From an uncultured Chthonomonas sp. (GTDB lineage Bacteria > Armatimonadota > Chthonomonadetes > Chthonomonadales > CAJBBX01): a stretch of 54,997 bases of DNA. How positions within the stretch are numbered: the first letter of the stretch is position 1; each line of letters starts with the position of its first letter. The stretch lies in the NCBI GenBank assembly GCA_903885605.1, contig CAISJD010000001.1, positions 1-54,997 of the forward strand. The letters are read 5' to 3'. The position numbers and the translations under genes are program-made. The notes under the pieces were generated by a model, which did not search any database, was not told where the DNA came from, and saw only the letters and a program-made list of their open reading frames with translations. Shown here piece by piece: positions 19,760 to 30,502 of this stretch.

Positions 19760-21241
19760 TCAGGCAGGGAGCGCGGGAAGGTCGTCGATCGGGTCGCCGC
19801 CTTCCGGTGAGGGTTCACACACGTCCTCCAGCATCATCTTGCTGATGCGGACGTGCTCCGGTATGTCGATCGGGTACTTGCCGTCAAAGCAGGCTCGGCA
19901 GAAGCTGTTCTTGTGCATGCCGATTCCTCTGACGACCCGTTCGAGGGAGAGGTAACCCAACGACGTTGCGCCGATCATCCGCCGGATGTCCTCGACGGAG
20001 TGCCTGTGCGCGACGAGTTCATCCTGATCGGCCATATCGATCCCGTAGTAGCAGGGGTACTTCACGGGCGGCGAGCTGATGCGCACATGGACTTCCTTGG
20101 CTCCGGCCTCGAAGAGCATGCGAACCAGCTTACCGGTGGTGTTGCCGCGCACGATGGAATCGTCCACCATCACCACGCGCCGGCCGTCAAGCACATCGCG
20201 TAGCGGCGTGTACTTGAGCTTGGCGCCCAGTTCGCGCATGCGCTGGTCTGGCTGGATGAAGGTGCGCTGGATGTAGCGGTTCTTGACCACGCCCTCGCTG
20301 TACGGCAACCGGGCCGCCTCGGCGTAACCCAGGGCAGCGGGAATGGCCGAGTCGGGGATGGGCATGACGATCTGCGCACCCGGCGCGGGGTGCTCGCGCG
20401 CCAGTTCCTGGCCCATGCGGCGGCGCGCCTGATGGAGCGTGCGGTCGAAGATGCGGCTGTCCGGCCTGGCGAAGTAGATGAACTCGAAGATGCAGGTGGC
20501 GTGGCGGGCCGTGGGCACGACCTGCGATTCGACGACGCCTTTGTCGTCGATGGTGACCATCTCGCCCGGTTCAATGTCCCGGACGAACTGGGCGCCGGTG
20601 ACATTCAGCGCGCAGGTCTCCGATGCGACCGCGTACGCCGATGGGCCGATCCTGCCGAGGGAGAGGGGCCGGATGCCGTGGGGATCGCGGACGGCGATGA
20701 GCCGGTCCTTGGTCAGCACGACCAGCGAGTAGGCGCCCGAGACGCGGCCCATCATGGTCCGGATCGCATCCTCGATGGAGCCGGTCCAGCACTCGGCGAG
20801 GATGCGCGCGATGACCTCGCTGTCGTTGGTCGTGTCGAACTGCGTGCCCTCATTGGTCATCTTGTCGCGGAGGGCCTGTGTGTTTACCAGGTTGCCGTTA
20901 TGGGCCACCGCGATCTGCCCGGCGGGCGCCGTCAGCAGGATCGGCTGGGCGTTCCGCACCACCGCGGAGCCCATGGTGGAGTAGCGCGTATGCCCGATGG
21001 CGATGTGGCACGGCCGGAAGCGCTTCAGGCGCCGCTCGTCGAAGACCTGCGTGACGAGGCCCATCTCTTTGTGGACGCGCACGGTGGCGTCATCGGCCAC
21101 AGCGATGCCGGCGCTCTCCTGTCCGCGGTGCTGCAGGGCGAAAAGACCGAAGTACGTGGTGCGGGCGACGTCCTCGCCGCGGCCAAACACGCCGAAGACG
21201 CCGCACTCATCGTGCACGCCGTCCTGTCGCCACGGATCCAT
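19760..21241 (-). CDS. purF: Amidophosphoribosyltransferase PurF
   Basis: Commits PRPP to purine synthesis by forming phosphoribosylamine. 493 residues. A short propeptide precedes the Ntn nucleophile Cys (HDECGVFGVFG, Cys13). Seen: LQHRGQESAGIAV, NGNLVNTQALRDK, the PRPP loop VVMVDDSIVRGNTT. Cys residues in CIFEFIYFARPDS, YPCYYGIDM and SFCRACFDGKYP match the four [4Fe-4S] ligands of Bacillus-type PurF, so this is the cluster-containing, propeptide-processed class. It starts 2 nt after the purL stop. Confidence 0.97.
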   Translation of the reverse strand: MDPWRQDGVHDECGVFGVFGRGEDVARTTYFGLFALQHRGQESAGIAVADDATVRVHKEMGLVTQVFDERRLKRFRPCHIAIGHTRYSTMGSAVVRNAQPILLTAPAGQIAVAHNGNLVNTQALRDKMTNEGTQFDTTNDSEVIARILAECWTGSIEDAIRTMMGRVSGAYSLVVLTKDRLIAVRDPHGIRPLSLGRIGPSAYAVASETCALNVTGAQFVRDIEPGEMVTIDDKGVVESQVVPTARHATCIFEFIYFARPDSRIFDRTLHQARRRMGQELAREHPAPGAQIVMPIPDSAIPAALGYAEAARLPYSEGVVKNRYIQRTFIQPDQRMRELGAKLKYTPLRDVLDGRRVVMVDDSIVRGNTTGKLVRMLFEAGAKEVHVRISSPPVKYPCYYGIDMADQDELVAHRHSVEDIRRMIGATSLGYLSLERVVRGIGMHKNSFCRACFDGKYPIDIPEHVRISKMMLEDVCEPSPEGGDPIDDLPALPA

Positions 21242-21243
21242 GC

Positions 21244-23499
<2,256 letters not shown>

Positions 23500-23625
23500 C
23501 TCAAGACTCCTTGTGGTGCGCGGTATCGCTGTTGCCGGGACGAATCCAGACTGCCACGGGACCGTGCGATCCCGCGGCCTGCAGGTCAGGAGTATACCGC
23601 AGCCAGGCCGACCCGGACCGGGGCC

Positions 23626-25266
23626 TCAGGCCGTGGGCGCCGCTCCGCTCCGGGATCGACCACGGCGGAGCATCCCTACGATCTGGCTTGTCTCGTCCAT
23701 CCTCAGGGCGAAGGCCGCGCCGAAGTAGACGCCGACGAAAACGCCCCCTCCGGCCAATAGCCTGAGCAGGGCTCCAAGCTTCACGGCGGCAAGTCCGTTG
23801 CCTATGGCGGGTGCGAGGTCGATGAGCCGCAGCGCCGCCCATCCGGCAGCGCCGGCTATGGCGCTGGCCGCGCAGATCAGCGCCGCCGAGCGGACGATGC
23901 CCGCAGCGCCTATGCCCGACAGCCGGCGCGAGAGGACCGTTCCCATGGCCAGCATATGCAGCGTGGCGGCAACGGTGGTGGCCAGCGGCAGGCCGACGAT
24001 GCCGAGGTGGAGGCCGTTCATGAAAAAGAGGTTCGTCGGAATGAAGATCAGCGTTACCACCGTGCCCACGACCACCGGCGTCACGGTGTCCTGCAGTGCG
24101 TAGAACCCGCGGCTCAGCACTCCCTGAGCGGCCCAGGCGAAGAGGCCGATGGAGTAGTAGGTCAGCGCGACGACCACCATGTCGGTGTCGGCCTGGCGGA
24201 AGACGCCGTGCTGCAGCCAGAGGGCGATGGCTGGATGGCCCAGCAACACGAGGCCCACCGAACTGGGGATCGTCAGGAACAACACGAACCGCATGCCCTG
24301 GTTCACCGTGTTGCGCATGCCGCCGAAGTCCTTGCGCGCGGCCTGCGCAGCCATGGTGGGGAAGATCGCGATCGCCAGCGCCTGCCCGAAGATGCCCAGG
24401 GGAGCCTGCATCAGCAGGGCGCCGCGCTGAAGGGCCGAGACCGGACCTTGCCCCAGCGAGGAAGCGAATATCTTGTTGAACAGCATGCTCACCTGCGGCA
24501 GGGCGATGCCGAAGATCACCGGGAGCATGAGCTTCCAGACCCGCATGACATCCGGGTCGCGCCAGGCCAGCGACGGTGTGAAGCGCATGCCGAGCTTCCG
24601 CACGCCGATCAGCTGGATCACGAAGTTACCGATGATGGCTCCGCCAAGCGCGCCCCAGCAGAGCCCCTCGGGGCCCAGCGTCGATCCAAGCGCCATCCCG
24701 CCGACGATGATGCCGACGTTGTAGATGTTTGGACCCAGCGACGGCACCAGGAACTTGCCGTGGGCCTGCTGGGCGCCCATCATGAGGCCGCCGAGGAAGA
24801 AGCAGAGCTGTGCCGGCAGCACGATGCGTGTCAGGCGCACTGTCTCCGGGATAAGCTCCGGCGCGAACCCGTAGCTTGTGAGGCGAACCAACTGGTGCGC
24901 CAGTAGCTCGCCGGCGACGACCACCCCGGAAACCACCAGGGACATGACGCAGGCGACCGTGCTGAAGATGCGCCACGCCTCCTGCCGCCGGCCCAGCGTG
25001 ATCTTCTCTGTGAAGACAGGGATGAAGGCCGAGGAGAGCGCGCCGCCGGCGATGAGGTAGAAGAGCAGGTCGGGCACGTTGAACGCCGCGTAGTAGACGT
25101 CGGAGCCCGCGCCCTGGCCGAACTTACCGGAGATGATGGCGTCGCGCACGAAACCGAGCACGCGGCTTGCGAACATGGAAGCCATCATCACGGCGGCGGC
25201 GCCCGCCATGCGCCTGCTGGTATCGTTGCGGCTCTGCTGGGTTGCTGCCTCGGTGGTCTCGCTCAT
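23626..25266 (-). CDS. murJ: Lipid II flippase MurJ (MviN)
   Basis: MurJ moves lipid II across the inner membrane for peptidoglycan synthesis. The 546-residue polytopic protein has about 14 hydrophobic segments. Family marks: SRVLGFVRDAIISGKFG near residue 40, VYYAAFNVPDLLFYLIAGGA, LSSAFIPVFTE, and a middle QRGALLMQAPLGIFGQALAIA. It follows anmK by 12 nt on the same strand, giving a cell-wall pair. About 125 bp separate it from purL downstream. Confidence 0.95.
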   Translation of the reverse strand: MSETTEAATQQSRNDTSRRMAGAAAVMMASMFASRVLGFVRDAIISGKFGQGAGSDVYYAAFNVPDLLFYLIAGGALSSAFIPVFTEKITLGRRQEAWRIFSTVACVMSLVVSGVVVAGELLAHQLVRLTSYGFAPELIPETVRLTRIVLPAQLCFFLGGLMMGAQQAHGKFLVPSLGPNIYNVGIIVGGMALGSTLGPEGLCWGALGGAIIGNFVIQLIGVRKLGMRFTPSLAWRDPDVMRVWKLMLPVIFGIALPQVSMLFNKIFASSLGQGPVSALQRGALLMQAPLGIFGQALAIAIFPTMAAQAARKDFGGMRNTVNQGMRFVLFLTIPSSVGLVLLGHPAIALWLQHGVFRQADTDMVVVALTYYSIGLFAWAAQGVLSRGFYALQDTVTPVVVGTVVTLIFIPTNLFFMNGLHLGIVGLPLATTVAATLHMLAMGTVLSRRLSGIGAAGIVRSAALICAASAIAGAAGWAALRLIDLAPAIGNGLAAVKLGALLRLLAGGGVFVGVYFGAAFALRMDETSQIVGMLRRGRSRSGAAPTA

Positions 25267-25278
25267 TCCTTGGGAAGT

Positions 25279-26475
25279 CTACCAGATGGGCCGGCGTGCG
25301 CCGGGCGTGATGCTGCCCAGGACGGCGGGCCGCGACGCGCCGGTGGCGCTGGGCACATTGCCCGGCAGGCCGCGAAGGGTCAGTGCCGCCAGCACGGCAA
25401 ATGCCACGGCCTCTTTCATGGAGGCGTCAACCCCCAGTTCGTCTGACGTGGTCACGACGCAGGCACGGAGGTTCCTGCGCAGGCGCGCCATGAGGGCCGG
25501 GTTCCGAGCGCCGCCACCGCACGCCACCACTTGCGCCCCCGCGCCGAAGCCGGGTAGCCATCGCCGGTACGCGTCGGCGATCGTGCGGGCCGTCAGCTCC
25601 GTGAGTGTCGCCAGGAGGTCGACCCCGTGGACGCCCAGCGACTGGCTTAGCGGAAGCACGACCTCGCGGAAGGTCGCCGCTCCGAAGGCCTCGCGCCCTG
25701 TGCTCTTCGGCGGCGCCAGCCCAAAGAACGGTGTTTCGTCAATAAGCGTGCGCACCATGGCCTCGCTCGCACGTCCGGCGCGGGCCAGCAGTCCATCGAC
25801 ATCCATCGCTCGACAGCCGCTGGTGACCATCTGCGCGGCGGCGTCGATCAGCATGTTGCCGGGCCCTGTGTCGAAGGCCACGATGTCGCTGACCGCACCG
25901 CGCCGCCGAAGCCACGTGACGTTAGCAATCCCGCCGATGTTCTGGACGGCTCGATCGACGTGGTCTGCGCTCAGCGCAAGCCAGTCCGCTATGGGCACCA
26001 GGGGCGCCCCCTGTCCACCAAGCGCCATATCCGCCGAACGGAAGTCGGAGACCACGGTGCAGCCCGTGGCGGCGGCGATGAGCGCCGGGTTCCCGAGTTG
26101 AAGCGTGCCGCGGCAGGTGTGCCCGCCGAATGCAATGGGCTCAGGTTGGTGCCAGATCGTCTGGCCGTGGCTACCGATGACCTGCACCTTGCTCAGCGGG
26201 ACGCCCGCGGCGTTGCACAGGTCGACCGCCGCCCGGGCGAAGGCGTGGCCGAGCGCCTGATGCAGGGCGCAGAGGCTGTCGGCGCCGGCGCCGCCCGGCG
26301 CGCATGCCGCGATGATCTCGGCGCGGAGCCCGGGCTTGTGGGGCGCCGCCAAGGCGGCCAGGACCTCCTGTGCCGCGCCCGGACGGAGCCGGACCCTCAC
26401 CAACGCGGCATCGATCCCGTCGGCCGATGTGCCGGACATGAGGCCGATCGCCAGGACTGGGGCGTCGCCGTCCAT
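25279..26475 (-). CDS. anmK: Anhydro-N-acetylmuramic acid kinase AnmK
   Basis: Recycles peptidoglycan by converting 1,6-anhydro-MurNAc into MurNAc-6-phosphate. 398 residues of the actin-like kinase fold. Seen: AIGLMSGTSADGIDAALV at the start, GSHGQTIWHQPEP, VVSDFRSADMALGGQGAPLV, VQNIGGIANVTWL, DTGPGNMLIDAAA and CGGGARNPALMARLRRNL. ATG 26475 has GGAGGG about 10 nt upstream. It is first in an anmK-murJ pair and divergent from the FmdB-type gene. Confidence 0.95.
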   Translation of the reverse strand: MDGDAPVLAIGLMSGTSADGIDAALVRVRLRPGAAQEVLAALAAPHKPGLRAEIIAACAPGGAGADSLCALHQALGHAFARAAVDLCNAAGVPLSKVQVIGSHGQTIWHQPEPIAFGGHTCRGTLQLGNPALIAAATGCTVVSDFRSADMALGGQGAPLVPIADWLALSADHVDRAVQNIGGIANVTWLRRRGAVSDIVAFDTGPGNMLIDAAAQMVTSGCRAMDVDGLLARAGRASEAMVRTLIDETPFFGLAPPKSTGREAFGAATFREVVLPLSQSLGVHGVDLLATLTELTARTIADAYRRWLPGFGAGAQVVACGGGARNPALMARLRRNLRACVVTTSDELGVDASMKEAVAFAVLAALTLRGLPGNVPSATGASRPAVLGSITPGARRPIW

Positions 26476-26530
26476 GCTCTCATAGCCCTCCTGCCGCGCC
26501 GAACGGGAACCCCGGCAAGGCGTCGTCTGC

Positions 26531-26536
26531 TATAAT
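26531..26536 (+). promoter_or_regulatory. -10 box upstream of the FmdB-type gene
   Basis: A perfect TATAAT lies 38 bp before the GTG start in the divergent anmK/fmdB gap. No good -35 is seen at 16-18 bp, so the assignment rests on the -10 alone. Confidence 0.4.
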
Positions 26537-26573
26537 GAAGTGATTGAGCAATCCAGTTGGTGAGGTGATGACC

Positions 26574-26873
26574 GTGCCAGTGTACGGGTACGAGTGTACG
26601 CGCTGCAAGGCCACGTTCGAGGTCACGCAGCGCATGTCGGACGCTCCGTTGAAGGAGCACGATGATTGCGGCGGTGAGTTGCGGAAGCTCGTGTTTCCGG
26701 TCGGCATCGCGTTCAAGGGCTCAGGTTTCCACGTGAACGACTATGCCCGCAAGAGCAGCACCGCCGCCGGCAAGTCCGAGCCGGAAAAGGCTGCCGCCGC
26801 CGCTCCCGCCAAGGCGGAGACACCGGCAGCCTCTACGCCGGCGTCGCCCGCTCCGGCGAAGGCCGCCGACTAG
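26574..26873 (+). CDS. FmdB-type zinc-ribbon protein
   Basis: A 99-residue putative regulatory protein of the FmdB/CxxC family. I chose GTG 26574 because it yields the family's usual start (M)PVYGYECTRC and has GAGG 8 nt upstream; an ATG at 26568 is also possible. Seen: CTRC, then CGGELRKLVFP with only one clear Cys where the family often has CP-x-C, GSGFHVNDY, and an Ala/Pro/Lys-rich tail of about 45 residues (AAAAAPAKAETPAASTPASP). Function of the family is unsettled. A hairpin follows the stop. Confidence 0.82.
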   Translation: MPVYGYECTRCKATFEVTQRMSDAPLKEHDDCGGELRKLVFPVGIAFKGSGFHVNDYARKSSTAAGKSEPEKAAAAAPAKAETPAASTPASPAPAKAAD

Positions 26874-26894
26874 GCGCCGAACCGATGCGCAACA

Positions 26895-26925
26895 GAACGG
26901 GACGCCGACCATCGGCGTCCCGTTC
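26895..26925. terminator. 14-bp hairpin between two convergent zinc-protein genes
   Basis: A perfect 14-bp stem (26895-26908 with 26912-26925) with a 3-nt loop, 21 bp after the FmdB-type stop. No T-run on either side. It can serve both the plus gene and the minus-strand gene ending at 27103. Confidence 0.7.
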
Positions 26926-27102
26926 CAGTGTGTGCCAGGCTGGGGGACCGACGAGGGGTCCCGGCCGCAGTTGGCCGCCCGGACAACGTCGATGCCTGAC
27001 TTCGCGACCTTCGGGGCTGATCGCCTGGGTCAGGATGTCCATGCCTCAGGCGCCGTCCAGGCTCCGAGTGCCCGGCAACCTGCGGCGCCCGAGGCGGCCG
27101 CA

Positions 27103-27240
27103 CTACTTGCCGATCTTGAACATCTTGGTCCCGCAGGTGGCGCAGGTACCGGTGGTCGCGGGCTTGCCGTTCTTCATCGTGATGCTCGTGGGATCCTTCA
27201 TTTCCTTCTTGGCCTTGCACTTGACGCAATAGGCTTCCAT
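27103..27240 (-). CDS. 45-residue DUF5679-type zinc protein
   Basis: A tiny gene found by reading the minus strand: ATG at 27240, TAG at 27103. The product begins MEAYCVKCKAKKEMKDPTS and ends GTCATCGTKMFKIGK, two CxxC knuckles separated by a short beta-like stretch with MKNGKPATTG. This matches my memory of the DUF5679 family, small zinc-binding proteins of unknown role. GAGAGG about 8 nt upstream is a plausible ribosome-binding site. The four spaced Cys and the family-like ending make a chance frame unlikely. Confidence 0.8.
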   Translation of the reverse strand: MEAYCVKCKAKKEMKDPTSITMKNGKPATTGTCATCGTKMFKIGK

Positions 27241-27602
27241 ACGTGATCCTCTCCGTCCGAGATGGACTGTGATTGCTTACATCAGGTTCGATGTGCGTCA
27301 GGCGACACCTGCTTGCACCGTCGCACGAGCCCTGCCTCTCGGCCCAACGGGGCGAGTCCGCGTCCAGGCTGCCAACAGGTTACCCCGTGGCGCCCGTGAG
27401 CACGATGCATGGTACATTTCGCCGTGGTCCGGCGGTTCACCTTCGTGGCTCGGCGCCATTTTCGCTTCAGGCAGATCGGCGTCCGGTCGCATCAGTCCGG
27501 TGTGTCGATGGTTGCGAAGCCATGCACGGCTCAAGTATAATGACGCGCAACGACAACCCGGCGACAACCGGGCGGCAGGCCGATGGTGGCCGTGCGTAGC
27601 CC
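27241..27602. other. Intergenic region, about 360 bp
   Basis: No convincing gene on either strand. The only signal I can support is the promoter at 27512-27541 that faces the sigma factor gene. The left part should hold the promoter of the minus-strand 45-residue gene, but I see no clear boxes there. Confidence 0.5.
27512..27541 (+). promoter_or_regulatory. Putative promoter of the SigH-like gene
   Basis: TTGCGA (27512-27517), an 18-bp spacer and a perfect TATAAT (27536-27541), about 95 bp before the GTG start. Confidence 0.6.
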
Positions 27603-27635
27603 TTGCCGGTCGACAATGCGAGTACGGAGATCCGT

Positions 27636-28319
27636 GTGGACCTTGACCTGCAGCAGCAACTCAGACCCGCGCACTCCCGTTACCTCGACATGTCGGATCG
27701 CGAGATCGTCGCCCGGGCCCAGCGGGGCGAAGAGCTTGCTGCGGAGTACCTGCTCTACAAGTACCGCAACCTGGTACGGACCAAGGTCAAGTCCTATTTC
27801 CTGGTCGGCGCCGAGAAGGAGGACCTCCTCCAGGTCGGCATGATCGGGCTCTGGCAGGCGGTGGTCGACTTCAGTTGCGAGCGCGCCATCTCTTTTCCGG
27901 CTTTCGCCAAGGTCTGCATCCAGCGGCATATCATCACTGCGATCAAGACCGCTACCCGCCAGAAGCAGATGCCGCTGAACACGTCGCTGCCGCTGGAGAC
28001 CTCGTCCGACGACAGCGGCCCGGACTGGTCCCTCGCCGATGTCCTCTGTTCCACCAGTTCGCCTGATCCCGAGGGGATCGTCCTCCAGGTCGAAGATACC
28101 CGCAGGCTCCATCAGATGCTCCAGCATATGCTCAGCGACTTTGAGTGGCGCGTGCTCGCGGGCTACCAGATCGGCAAGTCCTACCGGGAGATTGCGGTCG
28201 AGCTTCAGTGCAAGACTAAGTCCGTAGATAACGCCCTCGCCAGGATCAAGCGCAAGGTCTCGTGTGTGCCCCTTGGCTTGGCCAACCTGAGCGAGTTGCT
28301 GGTGAACCACGCCAGGTGA
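27636..28319 (+). CDS. SigH-like sigma-70 family RNA polymerase sigma factor
   Basis: A 227-residue sigma factor close in layout to Bacillus SigH. GTG 27636 has CGGAGA at 5 nt; TTG 27603 would add 11 residues without a clear ribosome-binding site. Region 2: YLLYKYRNLVRTKVKSYFL, GAEKEDLLQVGMIGLWQAV, SFPAFAKVCIQRHIITAIKT, ATRQKQMPLNTSLPL, which match SigH strongly. Region 4: LSDFEWRVLAGYQIGKSYRE and KTKSVDNALARIKRKV. In endospore formers this factor governs the transition state and sporulation; its role here is unknown. It has its own promoter and is followed by a hairpin. Confidence 0.9.
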   Translation: MDLDLQQQLRPAHSRYLDMSDREIVARAQRGEELAAEYLLYKYRNLVRTKVKSYFLVGAEKEDLLQVGMIGLWQAVVDFSCERAISFPAFAKVCIQRHIITAIKTATRQKQMPLNTSLPLETSSDDSGPDWSLADVLCSTSSPDPEGIVLQVEDTRRLHQMLQHMLSDFEWRVLAGYQIGKSYREIAVELQCKTKSVDNALARIKRKVSCVPLGLANLSELLVNHAR

Positions 28320-28352
28320 TCCTGGCCTGGCCACAACTGATGCGGAAAGAGC

Positions 28353-28376
28353 GCCCCGCCCATTGCGGCGGGGCGT
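28353..28376 (+). terminator. Hairpin after the SigH-like gene
   Basis: A perfect 9-bp GC stem (28353-28361 with 28368-28376), 6-nt loop, 34 bp after the stop and 23 bp before the next ATG. There is no T-run, so read-through into the M42 peptidase gene is possible. Confidence 0.6.
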
Positions 28377-28398
28377 ATGACTGTGAGAGGGGGAGGCG

Positions 28399-29469
28399 AT
28401 GGCCGATATCAACTTCGGGCTGCTGAAGCAGCTCTGCGAGACGCCCGGCATTCCCGGGCGCGAGGAACCGATCCGCCGCTTGGTCGCAGATGCCATGCGG
28501 CCGCTGGTAGGCGAGGTCGCCGTCGATGCTCTGGGGAATGTCATCGGTCGACGCCCGGGCCGTTCCTCCTGTCGCGTCATGCTTGCTGCGCACATGGACG
28601 AGATCGGGTTCATGGTGAAGCACATCGATGACAAGGGCTTCGTCCGCATCCTGCCCATGGGCGGCTGGGACCCGCGCAACGTCGTCTCCCAGCGCGTCTA
28701 CGTCCACACGCGGTCTGGTGAGAGCCTCCTCGGTGCGGTGATGCCCGGCGTCAAGCCGATCCACATGCAGAAGCCCGAGGATGCCAACAAACCGCCGACC
28801 ATTGACGAGCTCTTTGTAGACCTGGGCCTGCCCGCCGATGAGGTCAAGGCCCGCTTGGAGATCGGCGACCCTGTGACCATGGCGCGGACCGCCGAGATCG
28901 TCGGCGGCAACGTGATGAGCAAGACGTTGGACGCCCGCGTCGCCGTCTTCGTCATGCTGGAGGCCCTTCGCGTTGTGGGCGACCACGAGGCCGAGGTGCT
29001 CGCCGTCGCCACCACGCAGGAAGAGGTCGGCACGCGCGGCGCGCTGGTGGCCGCGCACGACCTGCAGCCCACCGTAGGCGTGGCGATCGACACCACGCTG
29101 GCCAACGACTACCCCGGTCCTGCCGACTACGACGCAGTCACTCGGCTCGGCTCTGGAGTAGGCATCAAGATACTGGACTCGTCGCTGATCTGCAACCCAC
29201 AGCTGGTTCGCCACTTCCGCGATCTGGCCGAAGCCAACAACATCAGCCACCAGATGGAGATCCTGCCGCGGGGCGGCACGGATGCCGGCGCGATCCAACG
29301 GTCACGCGGGCCCGTTCCGAGCATCACACTCTCCGTCCCGTCGCGCTACGTGCATACAGTGAACGAGATGGCCAGCCTGAAGGACATCGAGGCAGCCATC
29401 CAACTGCTGACCGTCTACCTGCGGCACGCACACGAGGGGCGCTACGGCTTCGAGGCGGACCTGGGCTGA
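28399..29469 (+). CDS. M42 family metallopeptidase (glutamyl aminopeptidase/tetrahedral aminopeptidase-like)
   Basis: A 356-residue di-metal aminopeptidase of the M42 family (often mislabelled endoglucanase), forming large tetrahedral complexes in relatives. Metal and catalytic residues are visible: AAHMDEIGFMV (His and Asp), MSKTLDARVAV (bridging Asp), TTQEEVGTRGA (Glu-Glu), VAIDTTLANDYPG (Asp), and SVPSRYVHTVNEM (His). Start ATG 28399 has GAGAGGGGGAGG upstream. A cytoplasmic role in peptide turnover is expected. gpsA follows after 19 nt. Confidence 0.93.
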   Translation: MADINFGLLKQLCETPGIPGREEPIRRLVADAMRPLVGEVAVDALGNVIGRRPGRSSCRVMLAAHMDEIGFMVKHIDDKGFVRILPMGGWDPRNVVSQRVYVHTRSGESLLGAVMPGVKPIHMQKPEDANKPPTIDELFVDLGLPADEVKARLEIGDPVTMARTAEIVGGNVMSKTLDARVAVFVMLEALRVVGDHEAEVLAVATTQEEVGTRGALVAAHDLQPTVGVAIDTTLANDYPGPADYDAVTRLGSGVGIKILDSSLICNPQLVRHFRDLAEANNISHQMEILPRGGTDAGAIQRSRGPVPSITLSVPSRYVHTVNEMASLKDIEAAIQLLTVYLRHAHEGRYGFEADLG

Positions 29470-29488
29470 TGGACCTGGACGTGCGCCC

Positions 29489-30502
29489 ATGAGCCGGGTG
29501 ACGATCCTCGGTGCGGGTAGCTGGGGCACCGCCCTGTCCTCCATCCTACAGCATCGCCATGCGGTCACGCTCTGGTCTCGGGATGCCGACCTGGCCCGGG
29601 CCATCGTTGCTCAGCGCCAGAACGCGCATTATCTGCCCGGCATCGACCTCGGTCCCTCCGTGGCGGTGCAGGCCGACCTGGCCGCGGCGCTGGCCGGAGC
29701 CGAGGCCGTGGTCCTCGCCATCCCCAGCGCAGGGATGGAGGACGCCAGCCGTCTGGCCGCGCCCCTGATCCCGCGGACTGCCCTCCTGGTCAGCGCCTCC
29801 AAGGGCTTGACCGAAGAGGGTGGCCTGCGCATGTCGCAGGTGATCGGCCGCGCCCTCGACGACGCCTGGGGCATCGAGGGCGCGGCACGCCGTGTGGCCG
29901 TGATCTCCGGTCCGAACTTGGCCATGGAAGTGGCCATGGGGCATCCGTCGGCCACGGTGGCGGCCTGCGGTGAGACCGACCTGGCCGAGAGGAGCCGTGC
30001 GCTCTTCATGGGTCCCGCATTCCGCGTCTACTCGTCGGACGATGTCGTGGGCGTGGAACTGGCAGGCGCCATGAAGAACGTGATCGCCATAGGCTGCGGC
30101 GTATGCGAGGGGCGCGGGTATGGCGACAACACCCGGGCCGCCCTGATGACGCGCGGGTTGGCTGAGATCACCCGGCTGGGCCTGGCGCTCGGGGCCAAGC
30201 AGAGCACCTTCCTCGGCCTCGCCGGGGTGGGCGACCTGATCGCTACCGGCGGAAGCAAGCTCTCTCGGAACTACCGCGTGGGTGTGGGGCTCGGAAAGGG
30301 ACAGGCGCTGGCCGAGGTGTTGGCCGACATCGGGCAGGTCGCCGAGGGAGTGCCGACGACGCGGGCCATGTGGCGACTGGCGGGCAGTATGGGCGCCGAG
30401 ATGCCGATCACGCGCTCCATGTACGGCTTGCTGTTCGAGGGCATGGCGGTCGATCGCGCCGTGGAGGAGCTGATGTTGAGACCGCCCAGGGCTGAGGGCT
30501 AG
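29489..30502 (+). CDS. gpsA: Glycerol-3-phosphate dehydrogenase [NAD(P)+]
   Basis: Reduces dihydroxyacetone phosphate to sn-glycerol-3-phosphate for phospholipid synthesis. 337 residues. Seen: N-terminal Rossmann loop ILGAGSWGTALSSIL, QNAHYLPGIDL, SASKGLTEEGGLRMS, ISGPNLAMEVAMGHPSATV, catalytic-Lys segment GAMKNVIAIGCGVCEG, and FLGLAGVGDLIATGGSKLSR. It shares a CTAG tetranucleotide with the convergent gene on the other strand, which serves as TAG for both. Confidence 0.96.
   Translation: MSRVTILGAGSWGTALSSILQHRHAVTLWSRDADLARAIVAQRQNAHYLPGIDLGPSVAVQADLAAALAGAEAVVLAIPSAGMEDASRLAAPLIPRTALLVSASKGLTEEGGLRMSQVIGRALDDAWGIEGAARRVAVISGPNLAMEVAMGHPSATVAACGETDLAERSRALFMGPAFRVYSSDDVVGVELAGAMKNVIAIGCGVCEGRGYGDNTRAALMTRGLAEITRLGLALGAKQSTFLGLAGVGDLIATGGSKLSRNYRVGVGLGKGQALAEVLADIGQVAEGVPTTRAMWRLAGSMGAEMPITRSMYGLLFEGMAVDRAVEELMLRPPRAEG

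Noticed and set aside
23591-23596. Minus-strand TATACT as purL promoter
   Set aside because: A -10-like hexamer lies upstream of purL but no -35 at acceptable spacing; not reported as a feature.
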